The notes under the pieces are model-generated. The model saw only the letters and a list, made by a program, of their open reading frames with translations, was not told the DNA's origin and searched no databases. 64,000 nt of DNA from Parabacteroides gordonii MS-1 = DSM 23371 (GTDB lineage Bacteria; Bacteroidota; Bacteroidia; Bacteroidales; Tannerellaceae): contig NZ_KQ033919.1 of the NCBI RefSeq assembly GCF_000969825.1, forward strand, positions 3,298,749 through 3,362,748, given 5' to 3'. Of this stretch, positions 42,639 to 54,400 are shown one piece after another. A program made the translations under genes and the position numbers. Numbering within the stretch: the first letter of the stretch is position 1; each line of letters starts with the position of its first letter.

Positions 42639-45600
42639 ATGCCCATAAAATTAATACAAGTACAAAGAAAATTAAACGTAGGGATCAACACGGTTGTTGA
42701 GTTTCTACACAAGAAAGGTCAGCCTGTTGAGGAGAATGCGAACCCCAACACGAGGATCAGTGATGAACAGTATGCTTTGCTCGTAAAAGAGTTTGGAAAG
42801 GATCTGCCTGATGGTGGCTTTGAACGTCCCCGTGTGGTAGAACGTCCTCACAGAGAAAGAGATAAAGAAAGAGAAACTACTTCTGTGAAAGAAGAGAAGA
42901 CCTCGGAAATTAAAACAGTGATCCCGGAAGAGTTCAAGCCCAAAATCGTAACGAAGGGCCACATCGACCTGGATGGACAGCATAAAAAACATCAGGAAGC
43001 TCCTGAAGTGAAAGAAGAACCGGTTGCAGCTCCGCAACCTACCGTCATACAGCAACCTAAAGTTGTACAGCAGCCGCCTGTTGTAGAACCGCAACCTGTT
43101 GTAGAAAAAGCTTCTGCTCCTTCTCCTGCTCCTGAAGAAAAACCTGTGGAAGCCCCTGCCAAACAGGAAAAGCAGGAACCGGTTCATGTGGAAAAACCTG
43201 TGGAGAAAAAAGAAGTAAAAGAGATAGTTGTGGAAAAAGAAAGAATCGAAGAGAAAAAACCGGAGATTATCAAGAAGCCGGAAACGACGACAAACTCTTC
43301 TGAAGAAGTGAGTAATACGACTGCTGAAAATCAGTCTTCGGCTGAATCGGAAGAGGATAGCCTGTTCCGGTTGAATACTCCGAAGTTCGAGTCGAATATC
43401 AAGGTGACCGGTAAGATTGACCTGAACGCCTTGAACCAGTCTACTCGTCCTAAGAAGAAAACAAAGGAAGAGAGACGGAAGGAACGTGACGACAAGCGCG
43501 ACAAGTTCAGTAACAACAACAGACCCGGACAACCGGGATTCCATAAAGGTCCGAAAGATCCGAATGCCAAACCGGGTGCACCGGTGAAGCCCGGAGCTCC
43601 TGTTAAGCCGGGTGCACCTGTTAAACCGGGTGAAGCCAGCGCGGATGCTAAAAAGAAACGTAACCGTATCAAGAAGGATCGTGTCGATGTAAACAATACG
43701 CCGGGTACGAACTATAGCCGTCCGGCTAATCAGGGCGATCGCAAGCCACGTCTGAAAAAGCCTGTAAAAGCTGAAGTAAGCGAGGAAGATGTACAGAAGC
43801 AGATCAAAGAAACCCTGGCTCGTTTGACGAACAAGGGTAACAAGAATAACAAGGGTGCCAAGTATCGTCGTGATAAACGTGATGCCGCCGTTAAGCGCGA
43901 ACACGAAATGATGGAACAGGAGGAAATGGAAAGCAAGATCTTGAAGCTGACCGAGTTTGTTACGGCAAACGACCTCGCCAACATGATGGACGTTCCTGTA
44001 ACGAAGGTCATCGCTACTTGTATGAGTATCGGTATCATGGTTTCCATCAACCAGCGCCTGGATGCTGAAACAATTAATATCGTAGCCGACGAGTTCGGTT
44101 TCAAAACAGAATATGTCAGTGCGGAAGTGGTGGAAGCCATCAATGCCGACGAAGAAGACGATAACGAAGAAGACTGGGTAGCACGTCCGCCTATCGTAAC
44201 AGTGATGGGACACGTCGACCACGGTAAAACTTCTTTGCTGGATAATATCCGTAAAGCAAACGTTATTGCCGGTGAAGCCGGAGGTATCACACAGCACATC
44301 GGTGCTTACAATGTGAAACTGTCCAGCGGACGCCGTATCACCTTCCTGGATACTCCAGGTCACGAAGCGTTTACCGCCATGCGTGCCCGTGGTGCGAAGG
44401 TGACCGATATTGCTATCATCATTGTAGCAGCCGACGATGCCGTGATGCCGCAGACCATCGAAGCGATCAACCATGCTTCTGCTGCCGGTGTTCCTATCGT
44501 GTTTGCTATCAATAAGGTGGATAAGCCTCACGCTAATCCGGAGAAGATCAAAGAGGAACTGGCAAATATGAACTATCTGGTTGAAGACTGGGGGGGTAAG
44601 TATCAGAGCCAGGAAATCTCTGCCAAGAAAGGCATGGGTGTGGAAGAGCTGCTTGAAAAAGTATTGCTGGAAGCAGACCTGCTGGATCTGAAAGCTAATC
44701 CGAAGAAACGTGCCGTCGGTTCGATCATCGAATCGTCATTGGATAAAGGACGTGGTTATGTATCGACCGTGTTGGTTGAGAATGGTACGCTGAAGATGGG
44801 CGATATCGTATTGGCCGGAACACACCACGGACGTATCAAGGCTATGTTCAACGAACGTAACTTGCGTGTGGAACAGGCCGGTCCGTCAGAACCGGTATTG
44901 ATCCTGGGTCTGAACGGTGCTCCTCAGGCCGGTGATACATTTAATGTATTGGAAACCGAGCAGGAAGCACGTGAAATCGCTACCCGTCGTGAACAGTTAC
45001 AGCGTGAATTGGGTATCCGTACCCAGAAGATGCTGACACTGGATGATATAGGCCGTCGTATTGCGGTTGGTAACTTCCAGGAACTGAACGTGATCGTGAA
45101 GGGTGACGTGGACGGTTCCGTAGAAGCCCTGTCCGACTCGCTGATCCGTTTGTCTACCGAAGAGATCCAGGTGAATGTTATTCACAAGGCTGTCGGTCAG
45201 ATCTCCGAATCGGATGTTGTATTGGCGGCTGCTTCGAATGCCATCATCATCGGTTTCCAGGTTCGCCCGTCTGTACAGGCTCGCCGTAATGCGGAAAAAG
45301 ATGGTGTTGAAATCCGTCTGTACTCAATCATCTACGATGCGATCGAAGAGGTGAAGAGTGCAATGGAAGGTATGTTGTCGCCGGAAATCCGGGAGGAGAT
45401 TACCGCTTACGTGGATGTTACCCAGGTATTCAAGATCACAAAGGTCGGTACGGTTGCCGGTTGTGTGGTTAAGGAAGGTAAGATCAAACGTACGAACAAG
45501 ATCCGCCTGATCCGTGACGGTATCGTAATATATGCCGGAGAGCTCGGTTCACTGAAACGTTTCAAGGATGACGTGAAGGAAGTGGTAGCCGGTTTGGATT

Positions 45601-45689
45601 GCGGTTTGAACATCAATAACTTTAATGATATTCAGGTGGGCGACGTGATCGAGTCTTACGAAGAAACAGAAGTTAAGAAAACTCTATAA
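42639..45689 (+). CDS. infB: Translation initiation factor IF-2
   Basis: 1,016 residues. GTPase that places initiator tRNA on the 30S subunit. The N-terminal IF2N-like domain (1-55) is followed by about 330 residues of Pro/Glu/Val/Lys-rich linker, including three PGAPVK hexapeptides in tandem. The G domain starts near residue 523: GHVDHGKTS (G1), DTPGHEAF (G3) and NKVD (G4). Domain II, domain III and the tRNA-binding C2 domain complete it (ends [16 protein letters not shown]). cvpA follows after 2 bp, so coupled translation is likely. Confidence 0.97.
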   Translation: MPIKLIQVQRKLNVGINTVVEFLHKKGQPVEENANPNTRISDEQYALLVKEFGKDLPDGGFERPRVVERPHRERDKERETTSVKEEKTSEIKTVIPEEFKPKIVTKGHIDLDGQHKKHQEAPEVKEEPVAAPQPTVIQQPKVVQQPPVVEPQPVVEKASAPSPAPEEKPVEAPAKQEKQEPVHVEKPVEKKEVKEIVVEKERIEEKKPEIIKKPETTTNSSEEVSNTTAENQSSAESEEDSLFRLNTPKFESNIKVTGKIDLNALNQSTRPKKKTKEERRKERDDKRDKFSNNNRPGQPGFHKGPKDPNAKPGAPVKPGAPVKPGAPVKPGEASADAKKKRNRIKKDRVDVNNTPGTNYSRPANQGDRKPRLKKPVKAEVSEEDVQKQIKETLARLTNKGNKNNKGAKYRRDKRDAAVKREHEMMEQEEMESKILKLTEFVTANDLANMMDVPVTKVIATCMSIGIMVSINQRLDAETINIVADEFGFKTEYVSAEVVEAINADEEDDNEEDWVARPPIVTVMGHVDHGKTSLLDNIRKANVIAGEAGGITQHIGAYNVKLSSGRRITFLDTPGHEAFTAMRARGAKVTDIAIIIVAADDAVMPQTIEAINHASAAGVPIVFAINKVDKPHANPEKIKEELANMNYLVEDWGGKYQSQEISAKKGMGVEELLEKVLLEADLLDLKANPKKRAVGSIIESSLDKGRGYVSTVLVENGTLKMGDIVLAGTHHGRIKAMFNERNLRVEQAGPSEPVLILGLNGAPQAGDTFNVLETEQEAREIATRREQLQRELGIRTQKMLTLDDIGRRIAVGNFQELNVIVKGDVDGSVEALSDSLIRLSTEEIQVNVIHKAVGQISESDVVLAAASNAIIIGFQVRPSVQARRNAEKDGVEIRLYSIIYDAIEEVKSAMEGMLSPEIREEITAYVDVTQVFKITKVGTVAGCVVKEGKIKRTNKIRLIRDGIVIYAGELGSLKRFKDDVKEVVAGLDCGLNINNFNDIQVGDVIESYEETEVKKTL

Positions 45690-45691
45690 CC

Positions 45692-46183
45692 ATGAACTGG
45701 TTAGACATTACATTGCTATGTCTGGCAGGAATTGGATTTGCGAAAGGCCTGTTTGATGGAATGATCAAACAGGTTGTTTCGCTTATAGCCCTCCTTGTTG
45801 CCATTTTTTTCTGTGCCAAGGCGGCTGCCTGGTTGAGGGGATATATTGTCGCCCTGGGTTGGTTTCCGGCCGAGGGAGTAACGGTACTCAGTTATGTGGC
45901 CGGGTTTATCCTGATCCTGGGATTTGTCTTGTTGGCGGGGGAGCTCGTACACAGGGTGGTCGGGGTTACACCGCTCAGTGTATTAAACCATCTGGCCGGC
46001 GGTCTTCTGGGTCTGGGGCTGATGATCGTTTTTGTCAGTCTGTTGCTGAATATACTCGAAGGTATCGACCGTGGTTCGGTGCTGATTCCGCGGGAAGCCA
46101 AGGTAGAATCCCGGTTCTATCATTCAGTTAAAGAAATAGTTCCAACCATTTACCCCGGAAATCTGTTTTCATGGAAGGAGTAA
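45692..46183 (+). CDS. CvpA family membrane protein
   Basis: 163 residues with four hydrophobic helices (about 5-22, 25-48, 65-85, 105-125). It begins with NWLDITLLCLAGIGFAKGLFDG, matching the start of CvpA proteins, which were first linked to colicin V production and are now seen as general inner-membrane proteins in envelope stress. Between infB and sufB, an order conserved in Bacteroidales; probably cotranscribed. Confidence 0.88.
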   Translation: MNWLDITLLCLAGIGFAKGLFDGMIKQVVSLIALLVAIFFCAKAAAWLRGYIVALGWFPAEGVTVLSYVAGFILILGFVLLAGELVHRVVGVTPLSVLNHLAGGLLGLGLMIVFVSLLLNILEGIDRGSVLIPREAKVESRFYHSVKEIVPTIYPGNLFSWKE

Positions 46184-46213
46184 ATGGTTTGTTTTAAATA
46201 TTAATATATAGAT

Positions 46214-47659
46214 ATGCAGGAGTCAAACGACATAATTAATGAGGTAACGAGCAGCGATTACAAGTACGGCTTCGTTACGGATATCGATACGGAGGTTATT
46301 CATAAAGGATTGGATGAAGAAACCGTCCGTATTATTTCTGCCAAGAAGAATGAGCCGGACTGGATGCTCCAGTTCCGCCTGAAGGCTTTCCGCCACTGGC
46401 AGACACTGGAGATGCCGACATGGCCTCACCTGAACATTCCTCCGATCGATTATCAGGATATAATCTATTACGCAGCTCCAAAGAAAAAAGAGGGCCCGAA
46501 AAGCCTCGATGAAGTAGATCCGGAATTGCTGAAGACATTCGACAAACTGGGTATCCCTTTGCATGAACGTGCACAACTGGCTGGTATGGCTGTAGACGCC
46601 GTGATGGATAGCGTGTCCGTAAAGACAACCTTTAAAGAGACGCTGGCCGAGAAAGGGATTATCTTCTGCTCATTCAGCGAAGCGGTGCAACACCATCCGG
46701 ATCTGGTACAACAGTATCTGGGGAGTGTGGTAAGCTATCGCGACAATTTCTTTGCAGCATTGAACTCGGCTGTATTCTCGGACGGATCGTTCGTGTATAT
46801 ACCGAAAGGCGTGCGCTGCCCGATGGAGCTTTCCACCTATTTCCGTATCAATGCGGCAAATACCGGACAGTTCGAACGGACGCTGATCGTTGCCGACGAT
46901 GAGGCGTATGTAAGTTACCTGGAAGGATGTACCGCCCCGATGCGCGACGAGAATCAGCTTCATGCCGCCATCGTGGAGATCGTGGCCAAAGAACGTGCCG
47001 AGGTGAAATACTCGACCGTGCAGAACTGGTATCCGGGCGATAAAGAAGGAAAAGGCGGTATTTACAACTTCGTGACCAAACGCGGATTGTGTAAGGGCGA
47101 AGGCAGTAAGATCTCCTGGACGCAGGTCGAAACCGGTTCGGCTATCACCTGGAAATATCCGAGCTGTATCCTGGCGGGAGATAATTCCGTAGGCGAGTTC
47201 TATTCCGTGGCTGTAACGAACAACTACCAGCAGGCCGATACCGGAACGAAGATGATCCATCTGGGAAAGAATACCCGTAGCACGATCGTATCGAAAGGTA
47301 TTTCTGCCGGTCATAGCCAGAATAGCTACCGTGGATTGGTAAAGGTTTCTCCCCGTGCGGAAGGAGCCCGCAACCATAGCCAGTGCGACAGTTTGTTGCT
47401 GAGTTCCACTTGTGGCGCGCATACGTTCCCTTATGCCGATATCCAGAATGAGACGGCTGTGGTGGAACACGAAGCGACCACCAGTAAGATCAGTGAAGAA
47501 CAACTATTCTACTGTCAGCAACGCGGTATCTCTGTAGAAGAGGCCGTCGGCCTGATTGTAAACGGGTATGCCCGTGAGGTAATGAACAAGCTCCCGATGG
47601 AGTTTGCCGTCGAAGCACAGAAGCTGCTGACCATCTCTTTGGAAGGTAGCGTAGGATAA
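46214..47659 (+). CDS. sufB: Fe-S cluster assembly scaffold SufB
   Basis: 481 residues. Scaffold core of SufBC2D, where Fe-S clusters are built. [20 protein letters not shown] near residues 97-116; then [10 protein letters not shown] (conserved Cys), [14 protein letters not shown], and [20 protein letters not shown] in the beta-helix core; [17 protein letters not shown] contains the late active-site Cys; C-terminal [19 protein letters not shown]. Standard length. Followed by an 83-bp gap and sufC. Confidence 0.97.
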   Translation: MQESNDIINEVTSSDYKYGFVTDIDTEVIHKGLDEETVRIISAKKNEPDWMLQFRLKAFRHWQTLEMPTWPHLNIPPIDYQDIIYYAAPKKKEGPKSLDEVDPELLKTFDKLGIPLHERAQLAGMAVDAVMDSVSVKTTFKETLAEKGIIFCSFSEAVQHHPDLVQQYLGSVVSYRDNFFAALNSAVFSDGSFVYIPKGVRCPMELSTYFRINAANTGQFERTLIVADDEAYVSYLEGCTAPMRDENQLHAAIVEIVAKERAEVKYSTVQNWYPGDKEGKGGIYNFVTKRGLCKGEGSKISWTQVETGSAITWKYPSCILAGDNSVGEFYSVAVTNNYQQADTGTKMIHLGKNTRSTIVSKGISAGHSQNSYRGLVKVSPRAEGARNHSQCDSLLLSSTCGAHTFPYADIQNETAVVEHEATTSKISEEQLFYCQQRGISVEEAVGLIVNGYAREVMNKLPMEFAVEAQKLLTISLEGSVG

Positions 47660-47742
47660 AGCGGAATCGCGCGACGTCCGTGATAGCTATCGCGCATCAC
47701 CCGCGATGAATATGGAACAAATATAGAGAAATAACAACAGAT

Positions 47743-48498
47743 ATGTTAGAGATAAAAAACTTACATGCCAACGTGAATGGCAAAGAGATATTGAAAGGCA
47801 TCGACCTTTCTGTGAAAGCAGGTGAGATACATGCTATCATGGGGCCGAACGGTTCGGGAAAAAGTACCCTTAGCAGTGTATTGGTAGGTAATCCGGCTTT
47901 TGAAGTTACTCAGGGTGAAGTTACTTTCAACGGAAAGAACCTGTTGGAACTCGAACCGGAAGACCGCAGCCGCGAAGGTATCTTTCTCAGCTTCCAGTAT
48001 CCGGTTGAGATACCGGGGGTAAGCATGGTGAACTTTATGCGTGCCGCCCTGAACGAACATCGCAAATATAATGGGCTTGAACCTGTTTCTGCCACCGATT
48101 TCCTGAAACTGATGCGTGAAAAGCGTGCCATCGTCGAGTTGGATAACAAACTGGCCAGCCGCAGCGTGAACGAAGGTTTCTCCGGTGGTGAAAAGAAGCG
48201 GAACGAAATATTCCAGATGGCCATGCTCGAACCGAAACTGGCTATCCTCGATGAAACGGACAGCGGCCTGGACATCGACGCACTCCGTATCGTGGCAAAC
48301 GGTGTGAACCAACTGCGTACGCCGGAGAATGCAGCGATCGTGATCACCCACTACCAGCGTTTGCTCGATTATATCAAACCGGATGTGGTACATGTACTTT
48401 ACAAAGGCCGTATCGTAAAGACCGCCGGCCCGGAACTGGCTCTTGAGCTGGAAGAAAAAGGGTACGACTGGATTAAGAAAGAGATGGGGGATGAGTGA
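47743..48498 (+). CDS. sufC: Fe-S cluster assembly ATPase SufC
   Basis: 251 residues. ABC-type ATPase that drives SufBC2D. Walker [12 protein letters not shown] (about 36-46), Q-loop [12 protein letters not shown], signature [19 protein letters not shown], Walker [15 protein letters not shown] and switch His in [13 protein letters not shown]. Overlaps sufD by 8 bp. Confidence 0.97.
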   Translation: MLEIKNLHANVNGKEILKGIDLSVKAGEIHAIMGPNGSGKSTLSSVLVGNPAFEVTQGEVTFNGKNLLELEPEDRSREGIFLSFQYPVEIPGVSMVNFMRAALNEHRKYNGLEPVSATDFLKLMREKRAIVELDNKLASRSVNEGFSGGEKKRNEIFQMAMLEPKLAILDETDSGLDIDALRIVANGVNQLRTPENAAIVITHYQRLLDYIKPDVVHVLYKGRIVKTAGPELALELEEKGYDWIKKEMGDE

Positions 48499-49843
48499 GA
48501 TGAGAGCCGAACAACAATATATCGATCTTTTTACCCGCTATGAAGACCTGGTGTGCCGGCATAGTGCAGCGGTGATGAATGCTCCGCGTGCAGAGGCGCT
48601 GGCCGATTTCGAGCGCCTGGGCTTTCCTTCGGTGAAAAGTGAAGATTATAAATATACGGATGTAGCGCAGGCTTTTGCTCCCGATTACGGAGTGAATATA
48701 AACCGCCTGGCCATCCCGGTGAACCCGTACGACGTGTTCCGTTGTGATGTCCCGAACCTCAGCACTTCGCTCTATTTCGTGATTAACGACACTTTCTACG
48801 ATAAGATGATGCCGAAAGCTCATCTGCCGGAAGGTGTATATGCAGGCGGCCTGAAAATGTTTGCCGAAAAGTATCCTGAAGTGGCCGCCCGTTATTACGG
48901 AAAAGCGGCTAAAAGCAGCCACGACGGTATCATCGCTTTGAATACCATGCTGGCGCAGGACGGCTTCGTGCTGTATGTGCCGGAAGGCGTTGCCGTGGAA
49001 CGTCCCATCCAGTTGATCAATATATTCCGCAGTGACGTGGACGCAATGGCTAACCGCCGTATCCTTGTCATCATGGAGCCGCGCTCGGAAGCTCGCTTGC
49101 TGATCTGTGACCATAGTATAGATGATGTGAAGTTCCTGGCCACGCAAGTAGTAGAGATATTTGCCGGTGAAGGTTCCTATTTCGATTATTACGACCTGGA
49201 AGAAAGCAGTATATCTACCACTCGTTTCACATCTGTTCATGTGAAGCAGGAAGCATCCAGCAACGTCCTGGTGAACGGTATTACGCTGAATAACGGACTG
49301 ACCCGCAACAACTATTATATTGAACTGAACGGCGAGTATGCCGAAACCACCCTCTGTGGTATGTCAGTAGCCGACCGTGAACAACAGGTCGATACCTATA
49401 GCCATATCACACATGCGGTACCTAACTGTACCAGCACCGAACTGTTCAAGAATGTACTGAACGACCAGGCAGTGGGCGTTTTCAGCGGCCGTATCCTCGT
49501 GAAGGAAGATGCACAGAAAACGGCGGCTTATCAGACAAACCGCAACCTGTGTGCCACCCGCGAAGCCCGTATGTATAGCAAGCCCCAGTTGGAAATCTAC
49601 GCCGATGATGTAAAATGTTCGCATGGTATGACTACCGGACAGTTGGATGAAAATGCTCTGTTCTACATGCAAAGCCGTGGTATTCCTTTGAATGAAGCCC
49701 GGATGATGCTGAGCGTTGCTTTTACCTCCGATGTGATTGATTATGTCCGTATGGATGCATTGAAAGACCGTTTGCATAAACTGGTAGAAAAACGTTTCCG
49801 TGGCGAGTTGGCACGTTGTGCCGATTGTCGTATCTGTAAATAA
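48491..49843 (+). CDS. sufD: Fe-S cluster assembly protein SufD
   Basis: 450 residues from ATG 48491, just after GGGGG in the end of sufC; an upstream in-frame start at 48443 would sit deep in sufC. Partner of SufB in SufBC2D. N-terminal helical part with [19 protein letters not shown]; beta-helix with [20 protein letters not shown] and [20 protein letters not shown]; conserved His in [21 protein letters not shown] Cys-rich end, CADCRICK, is seen in some SufD proteins. A terminator follows, with no sufS or sufE. Confidence 0.96.
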   Translation: MSEMRAEQQYIDLFTRYEDLVCRHSAAVMNAPRAEALADFERLGFPSVKSEDYKYTDVAQAFAPDYGVNINRLAIPVNPYDVFRCDVPNLSTSLYFVINDTFYDKMMPKAHLPEGVYAGGLKMFAEKYPEVAARYYGKAAKSSHDGIIALNTMLAQDGFVLYVPEGVAVERPIQLINIFRSDVDAMANRRILVIMEPRSEARLLICDHSIDDVKFLATQVVEIFAGEGSYFDYYDLEESSISTTRFTSVHVKQEASSNVLVNGITLNNGLTRNNYYIELNGEYAETTLCGMSVADREQQVDTYSHITHAVPNCTSTELFKNVLNDQAVGVFSGRILVKEDAQKTAAYQTNRNLCATREARMYSKPQLEIYADDVKCSHGMTTGQLDENALFYMQSRGIPLNEARMMLSVAFTSDVIDYVRMDALKDRLHKLVEKRFRGELARCADCRICK

Positions 49844-49863
49844 GATATTATTCTGATCTATAT

Positions 49864-49901
49864 AAAGGCCCGGATGGATGTTATGTCTGTCCGGGCTTTT
49901 T
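49864..49901 (+). terminator. Terminator of the rimP-to-sufD operon
   Basis: Stem GCCCGGA/TCCGGGC (49868-49874, 49890-49896), loop 15 nt, T5. Confidence 0.85.
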
Positions 49902-49904
49902 GTT

Positions 49905-49912
49905 TATCTTTG
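49905..49912 (+). promoter_or_regulatory. -7 box of the VOC-GNAT pair
   Basis: TATCTTTG, 26 bp before the ATG at 49938; no clear -33. Confidence 0.5.
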
Positions 49913-49937
49913 CTATTCACCAAATCATTATTATATT

Positions 49938-50318
49938 ATGCAGTTGACTCATATTGCTATCTGGACAAATGAACTTGAACGTGCCCGTGAGTTCTATGTG
50001 AAGTATTTTAACGGAAAGAGCAATGAAAAGTATGTAAATCCGAAGAAAGGTTTTGCCTCTTACTTTGTGACTTTTGAGGGTGGTGCCGCCCTGGAAATTA
50101 TGCAGCGGACGGATGTAACCGGGGAAAAGGAAGGGCTGTTTATCGGCCTTGCGCATTTTGCCTTTTCTGTCGGCTCGAAAGAGAATGTCGATGGTATGAT
50201 AGAATTATTCCGTAAAGAAGGATATACCATCCTCGGAGAACCGCGTACTACGGGCGACGGTTTTTATGAAGGTTCCATATCCGATCCCGACGGAAATATT
50301 GTAGAAATAATTGCCTGA
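49938..50318 (+). CDS. VOC (glyoxalase/dioxygenase fold) family protein
   Basis: 126 residues from ATG 49938 (MQLTHIAIWTNELERAREFY); the longer frame from 49878 covers a terminator and is rejected. One VOC domain: HIAIW with metal-ligand His, YFVTFEGGAALEIMQR with Glu, GLAHFAFSVGSKENVDGM with His, and FYEGSISDPDGNIVEIIA with the terminal Glu. The four metal ligands look complete. Substrate unknown; close to lactoylglutathione-lyase-like proteins. 1 bp before the GNAT gene. Confidence 0.88.
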   Translation: MQLTHIAIWTNELERAREFYVKYFNGKSNEKYVNPKKGFASYFVTFEGGAALEIMQRTDVTGEKEGLFIGLAHFAFSVGSKENVDGMIELFRKEGYTILGEPRTTGDGFYEGSISDPDGNIVEIIA

Positions 50319-50319
50319 T

Positions 50320-50778
50320 ATGGAAATACAAATCAAACAAACAACAGATTACCCTTACGATCTGCTTCTATTGGCCGATCCCAGCCGTGAATTTGTCGAT
50401 AAGTACCTGAAAACATCGGATTGCTTCGTCGCTGTTTTTGAACAACAGCCTGTTGGAGTAGCCGTCGTACAAAAGCAGAGCGAGGATATGGCCGAGTTGA
50501 TGAACCTGGCGGTGGATGAATCTTTTCAGCGTAGAGGAATTGCACGCCGCCTGCTTCGCTATATATCCGACGAGTGGGCTGTGGCAAACCACCTTTCTTC
50601 TCTGAAAGTATGTACCGGCACTTCCGCCCCGGGCCCCCTAATGCTTTACCAACAAGAAGGGTTTGACCTGAAAGTGCTGGATCGTGATTACTTCGTCCGG
50701 AACTATCCGGAACCGATTTGGGAGAACGGCATACAATGCCGCCATCGGTTGATACTGGAAAAAGAATTGAGTATTTAA
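50320..50778 (+). CDS. GNAT family N-acetyltransferase
   Basis: 152 residues from ATG 50320. Acetyl-CoA-dependent transferase fold: CFVAVFEQQPVGVAVVQ, AELMNLAVDESFQRRGIARR (the QRRGIA acetyl-CoA loop) and LKVCTGTSAPGPLMLYQQEG. Likely cotranscribed with the VOC gene. Its stop codon shares the TTAATTAA sequence with the stop of the convergent sigma factor gene (tail-to-tail overlap). Confidence 0.9.
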   Translation: MEIQIKQTTDYPYDLLLLADPSREFVDKYLKTSDCFVAVFEQQPVGVAVVQKQSEDMAELMNLAVDESFQRRGIARRLLRYISDEWAVANHLSSLKVCTGTSAPGPLMLYQQEGFDLKVLDRDYFVRNYPEPIWENGIQCRHRLILEKELSI

Positions 50779-51338
50779 TTAAGAAATAAGAAGAGGAAAA
50801 CCGGGTAATAATCCTTCAGGTTGGTATGAAGTTTCTTCAGTGCTTTAGAGATATGATACTCTACTCCTTTAGTGGTTATGCCCAGTCTCTCTGCAATTTC
50901 TTTATGAGATTTGTTTTCATAACGGCTCATAACAAAAACAACCCTGGTCTGTTCCGGTAAGCCGGCCAGGGTTTTGTTTACAATCTCTTGTGCTTCGGCC
51001 GTAAATAATTCATCCGGATTACATGCTTCAAGAGTAGATATACGGGTGTTTAACTCCCATTCCGCATGATTTAATAATTGTTGGTTAACATCTTCTCTTA
51101 CCTGAAGGTGCTGAAGATAGTTGAGACATTTATTTTTTATGATCGTTAGAATATAGGCCGGTACATTTGAGTTTTCTTCCAGCGAATGGCGGTTTTCCCA
51201 ATAATGCATTAATGCTTCGATCGTAAAATCTTCGGCAACGGCAATATCCCTGACATACGTATTAGCAAAGCGGATAAATCTGCCTTGATAGTCAGTGAAT
51301 AATTGATTAAATGCTTTTAAATCTGTCGTTTTCTCCAT
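50775..51338 (-). CDS. ECF-type RNA polymerase sigma factor
   Basis: 187 residues from ATG 51338 (MEKTTDLKAF); a TTG 6 bp up is less likely. Region 2: FNQLFTDYQGRFIRFANTYV and AEDFTIEALMHYWENR; region 4: LPEQTRVVFVMSRYENKSHK and IAERLGITTKGVEYHISKAL. It belongs to the Bacteroidetes FecI-like set that pairs with FecR anti-sigma factors. Here it lies at the far 3' end of the locus, about 8.6 kb from fecR, with susC, susD and the TPR gene between. A hairpin separates it from the TPR gene, so it has its own start. Confidence 0.9.
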   Translation of the reverse strand: MEKTTDLKAFNQLFTDYQGRFIRFANTYVRDIAVAEDFTIEALMHYWENRHSLEENSNVPAYILTIIKNKCLNYLQHLQVREDVNQQLLNHAEWELNTRISTLEACNPDELFTAEAQEIVNKTLAGLPEQTRVVFVMSRYENKSHKEIAERLGITTKGVEYHISKALKKLHTNLKDYYPVFLFLFLN

Positions 51339-51420
51339 TCCCAAGGTTTGTAATAGGTCGTAAATATAATGAAAATAGTGTTATAAATCTTCCTTTATCT
51401 TTATAAACCTGTAGATAAAA

Positions 51421-51464
51421 AAAGAACGATCCTCTATTGTTTTAGAAAATCGTTCTTTTTATTT
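51421..51464. terminator. Terminator of the DUF5107/TPR gene
   Basis: Stem AAAGAACGAT/ATCGTTCTTT (51421-51430, 51449-51458), A/T-runs on both sides, 18-nt loop. On the minus strand it follows the TPR gene. Confidence 0.8.
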
Positions 51465-51492
51465 GGAAAAACCTTTATTAATCAAAAGGCGT

Positions 51493-54400
51493 TTATTTTT
51501 CTCCCATCAGCTTGGCCCAGATGTTCCCGGGATATAGCTGGATTGCTTGTTTGAAATCTTCATTGGCTGCTGAAGGATTATTTTCTAACAGATGTACCAG
51601 ACCGGAATAATACAAGATATTACTTTGTTGTACATTCTGATTGGCCTCTCCGAATTTGGCATACGAGTCCATCAGGTTTTTCTGCATGTGTTCCAGGCTC
51701 TTTTGCATATCGGCAAGTGTGGCATCGGCTTCTTCGTTCTTATTCAACTTTCTTAAAGATTTGACTTTATAGTAGTTCAAATCGGTCAATCTGTTTCTGA
51801 AACCGGTATTTGCAGATTTCTCGAAACATTCTTTGGCCTTATTCGCTTGATTCATTGCTTCGTAAGCAACGCCCGACAGATAATATACTTTCGCTTCGTA
51901 TCCGCCTCTTGGTGAAGGAGCGACTTCAAGATTGACAGGATATTGGTTCGCCAGCTCAAACTCACGGATCGCATCTTTGTAGCGTTTCCCTTTCAAAAGT
52001 TTCATGCCTTTCAGCATGTGAGAGTCAACGTAGATATCGTGTACTTGTCCGCCACCTTCCCAAAGATGGAAATGCCGGTTGTCGAGTATTTTTATTGCTT
52101 TGTCGTATTGGCCGGAAGCATTGTACAGCGTCAGCAGACGCATAACGGCATCATCATGTTTCATCACGGTTTTAAGATAAGATTCCAATCGTTTTAACCG
52201 TACATTGGCCGGCTGGTTGGCTTGTTCGTATATCTTATCCGATTCCGTCAGCAGGAGAGGATCATTGGGATTCGCTTTGATAGCCATGTCATAATACTTC
52301 ATGGATTTATCCAGCTCGTTCAGACAACCATAGCCGAATCCGACATTACGGCAAGCAATCGCGAACGACGGATCAAGCTCGGTAGAACGTATCCAATGGC
52401 TGAGGCCAGTCTCTTTTTGTCCGAGATAGTAAAGCAGATTGCCCAGATGATAATGGAGATATGAATTATCCGGACTTTCTTTCAGTAATGTTTCGAACAG
52501 GTTGATCTCTTCTATACGGAAGGGATAATTATTCAGCGGAGATAATGATCCGGCTTTATCCAGACAGGCAACGGCCTCAGTCTGATTATTTTGTTTCAAC
52601 AGATTGTATGCTTTATAGTAATAGAGCAATGGGTAGGAAGCATACGGTTCACCTAAAGCGATTGCTCCATTCAGCAAGGTTAAAGCATCTTCGGTAGCTC
52701 CTATCGTCATGTAGTTGGACACAACTTCCAATAATTCTTGTACAGCGATAATACCTTTACTATTATGATTTGTTCCGGTGTTCAGGAAAGACGCGCCTTG
52801 CGAAGTTGCCAGGCTGGCTTCGGCTGCACTCCAGTAGTCCAGCGGATCGATTCCCTGGATATAACGGATTGTTTCCTGTGCTTCCTCTTTTTTGCCCTGC
52901 ATCCGGAGAATATAAGCTTTCAGTGTAAGCGCCTGGAGATCACGGTCACCCACATGGAGAGACTGGGTGATCATATCCATTGCCTGCTTATAATCCTTGT
53001 CTTTTACCGCCAATACCGCTAACTCGTAGAAAGACCGGTGCTTGAAATCAGGAGTCCAGGTAGCAGCCCAATAAGCATCTATCGCCTTGGCTGTATTTCC
53101 CGTCATTTGATAGAGGTATCCCAGATAGTATAAAGCTTCTGTATTTTTCACAGTGGTATAGTCATGCGACAGGCGAGCTTGTGCACGGTTTAGATGCAAC
53201 GCGGCTTTTTCCCATTTTCCCTGACGGATATAATGTTTTCCCACTTCGATATTTACACGTGCATCCATTGAATCGCGTGACAATGCTTCATTATAGAAGT
53301 CCATGTAATCCAGACGTGCGTTATTGAACTGATCGACACGCAGACCGGCAAGGTAAAGTTCCTCGTTCGTTTTATATTCTTTGACCGGCTGGGTCCCATC
53401 GATGACTTTCGGCAATGGTTTCTCATCCAATACGACCGGACGGTAATCGACCAACAGGTTTCCTTCTGCATCGTAAAGTGCTGTATAGAGAGCCGAAGCA
53501 TCCGACAGATCCGGAACGGATACCTGGTCGAGGAAATACTTGTCCGGATCGATATCGATCCGCTTGTCCATTAATAACCGGTCTTTATATTTTACGATGA
53601 CACGGGCATTTTCGTATAAGGTAGTTGCACAATAACCTACACGATAGTTATTACCTTCGGTCGATTCAAAGTTTACCGCAGCATCATCTGTGGCATTCTT
53701 AACGCCTTTGATTCCTTTTACGGGATACCATATCTGGCTGAATTCACGGATTTCGCCCGGATTTATCCAGCTATAATCGGGTTGATTGTCGGAATAGCCG
53801 CCCACCATCAACTCCAGGTAATGCCCGTCGTTGTCGGATAATATTTTATTCCACATTTCGCCGTTTGCGTTATTACCCCATAAGAAGAATTTCTTACCGG
53901 GCACAACGTGACGGTTGGCAACGTGCACGGTACCGGCATCTTTTCCATAATCATAACCGGCAAGAAAAGACATTTCGCTTCCCCAGGCAAAAATCGAACG
54001 GGAGCTTCCCGTGAAGTTTTTCCACCAGGACAGGTCTTCTGTTTTTCCGTCACCAACAGTTGTTTCTCCTTCCGGCCAGTTGGTGAAGTATACTTTATGA
54101 TGGTCAGCTCCGAATTGTACATCGGGTGGGAATATAACCTGATACTGGTCGTTGCAATGTACGGATACGTTTGCCCAGTATAACATCGACTGGATCATCG
54201 GTGTCGGATTGATCACTTTGATCTTGGCTTCCACCCATGAACGGTTGGGGTATACCGATACGCCTACCGACCATTTCAACCGGTGACGTAACTCTGTTTC
54301 TCCTACCCAGATCGTCTTACTTCCATCTTCGTTTTCTTTCATTGTCCAGTTGATAGGCATATAGCTGCTGGCCCGGTGATGGTCGGGTATATTCCATTCC

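Noticed and set aside
42705-44531. 608-codon open frame on the minus strand
   Set aside because: It is the antisense shadow of infB; the product is a low-complexity Phe/Arg/His-rich chain with no motif, while the plus frame is clear IF-2.
46670-47503. 277-codon open frame on the minus strand
   Set aside because: Shadow of sufB with no recognisable domain or start signal.
49878-49937. 20-codon extension of the VOC protein
   Set aside because: It covers part of the sufD terminator and the -7 box; the VOC fold begins at MQLTHIAIW.
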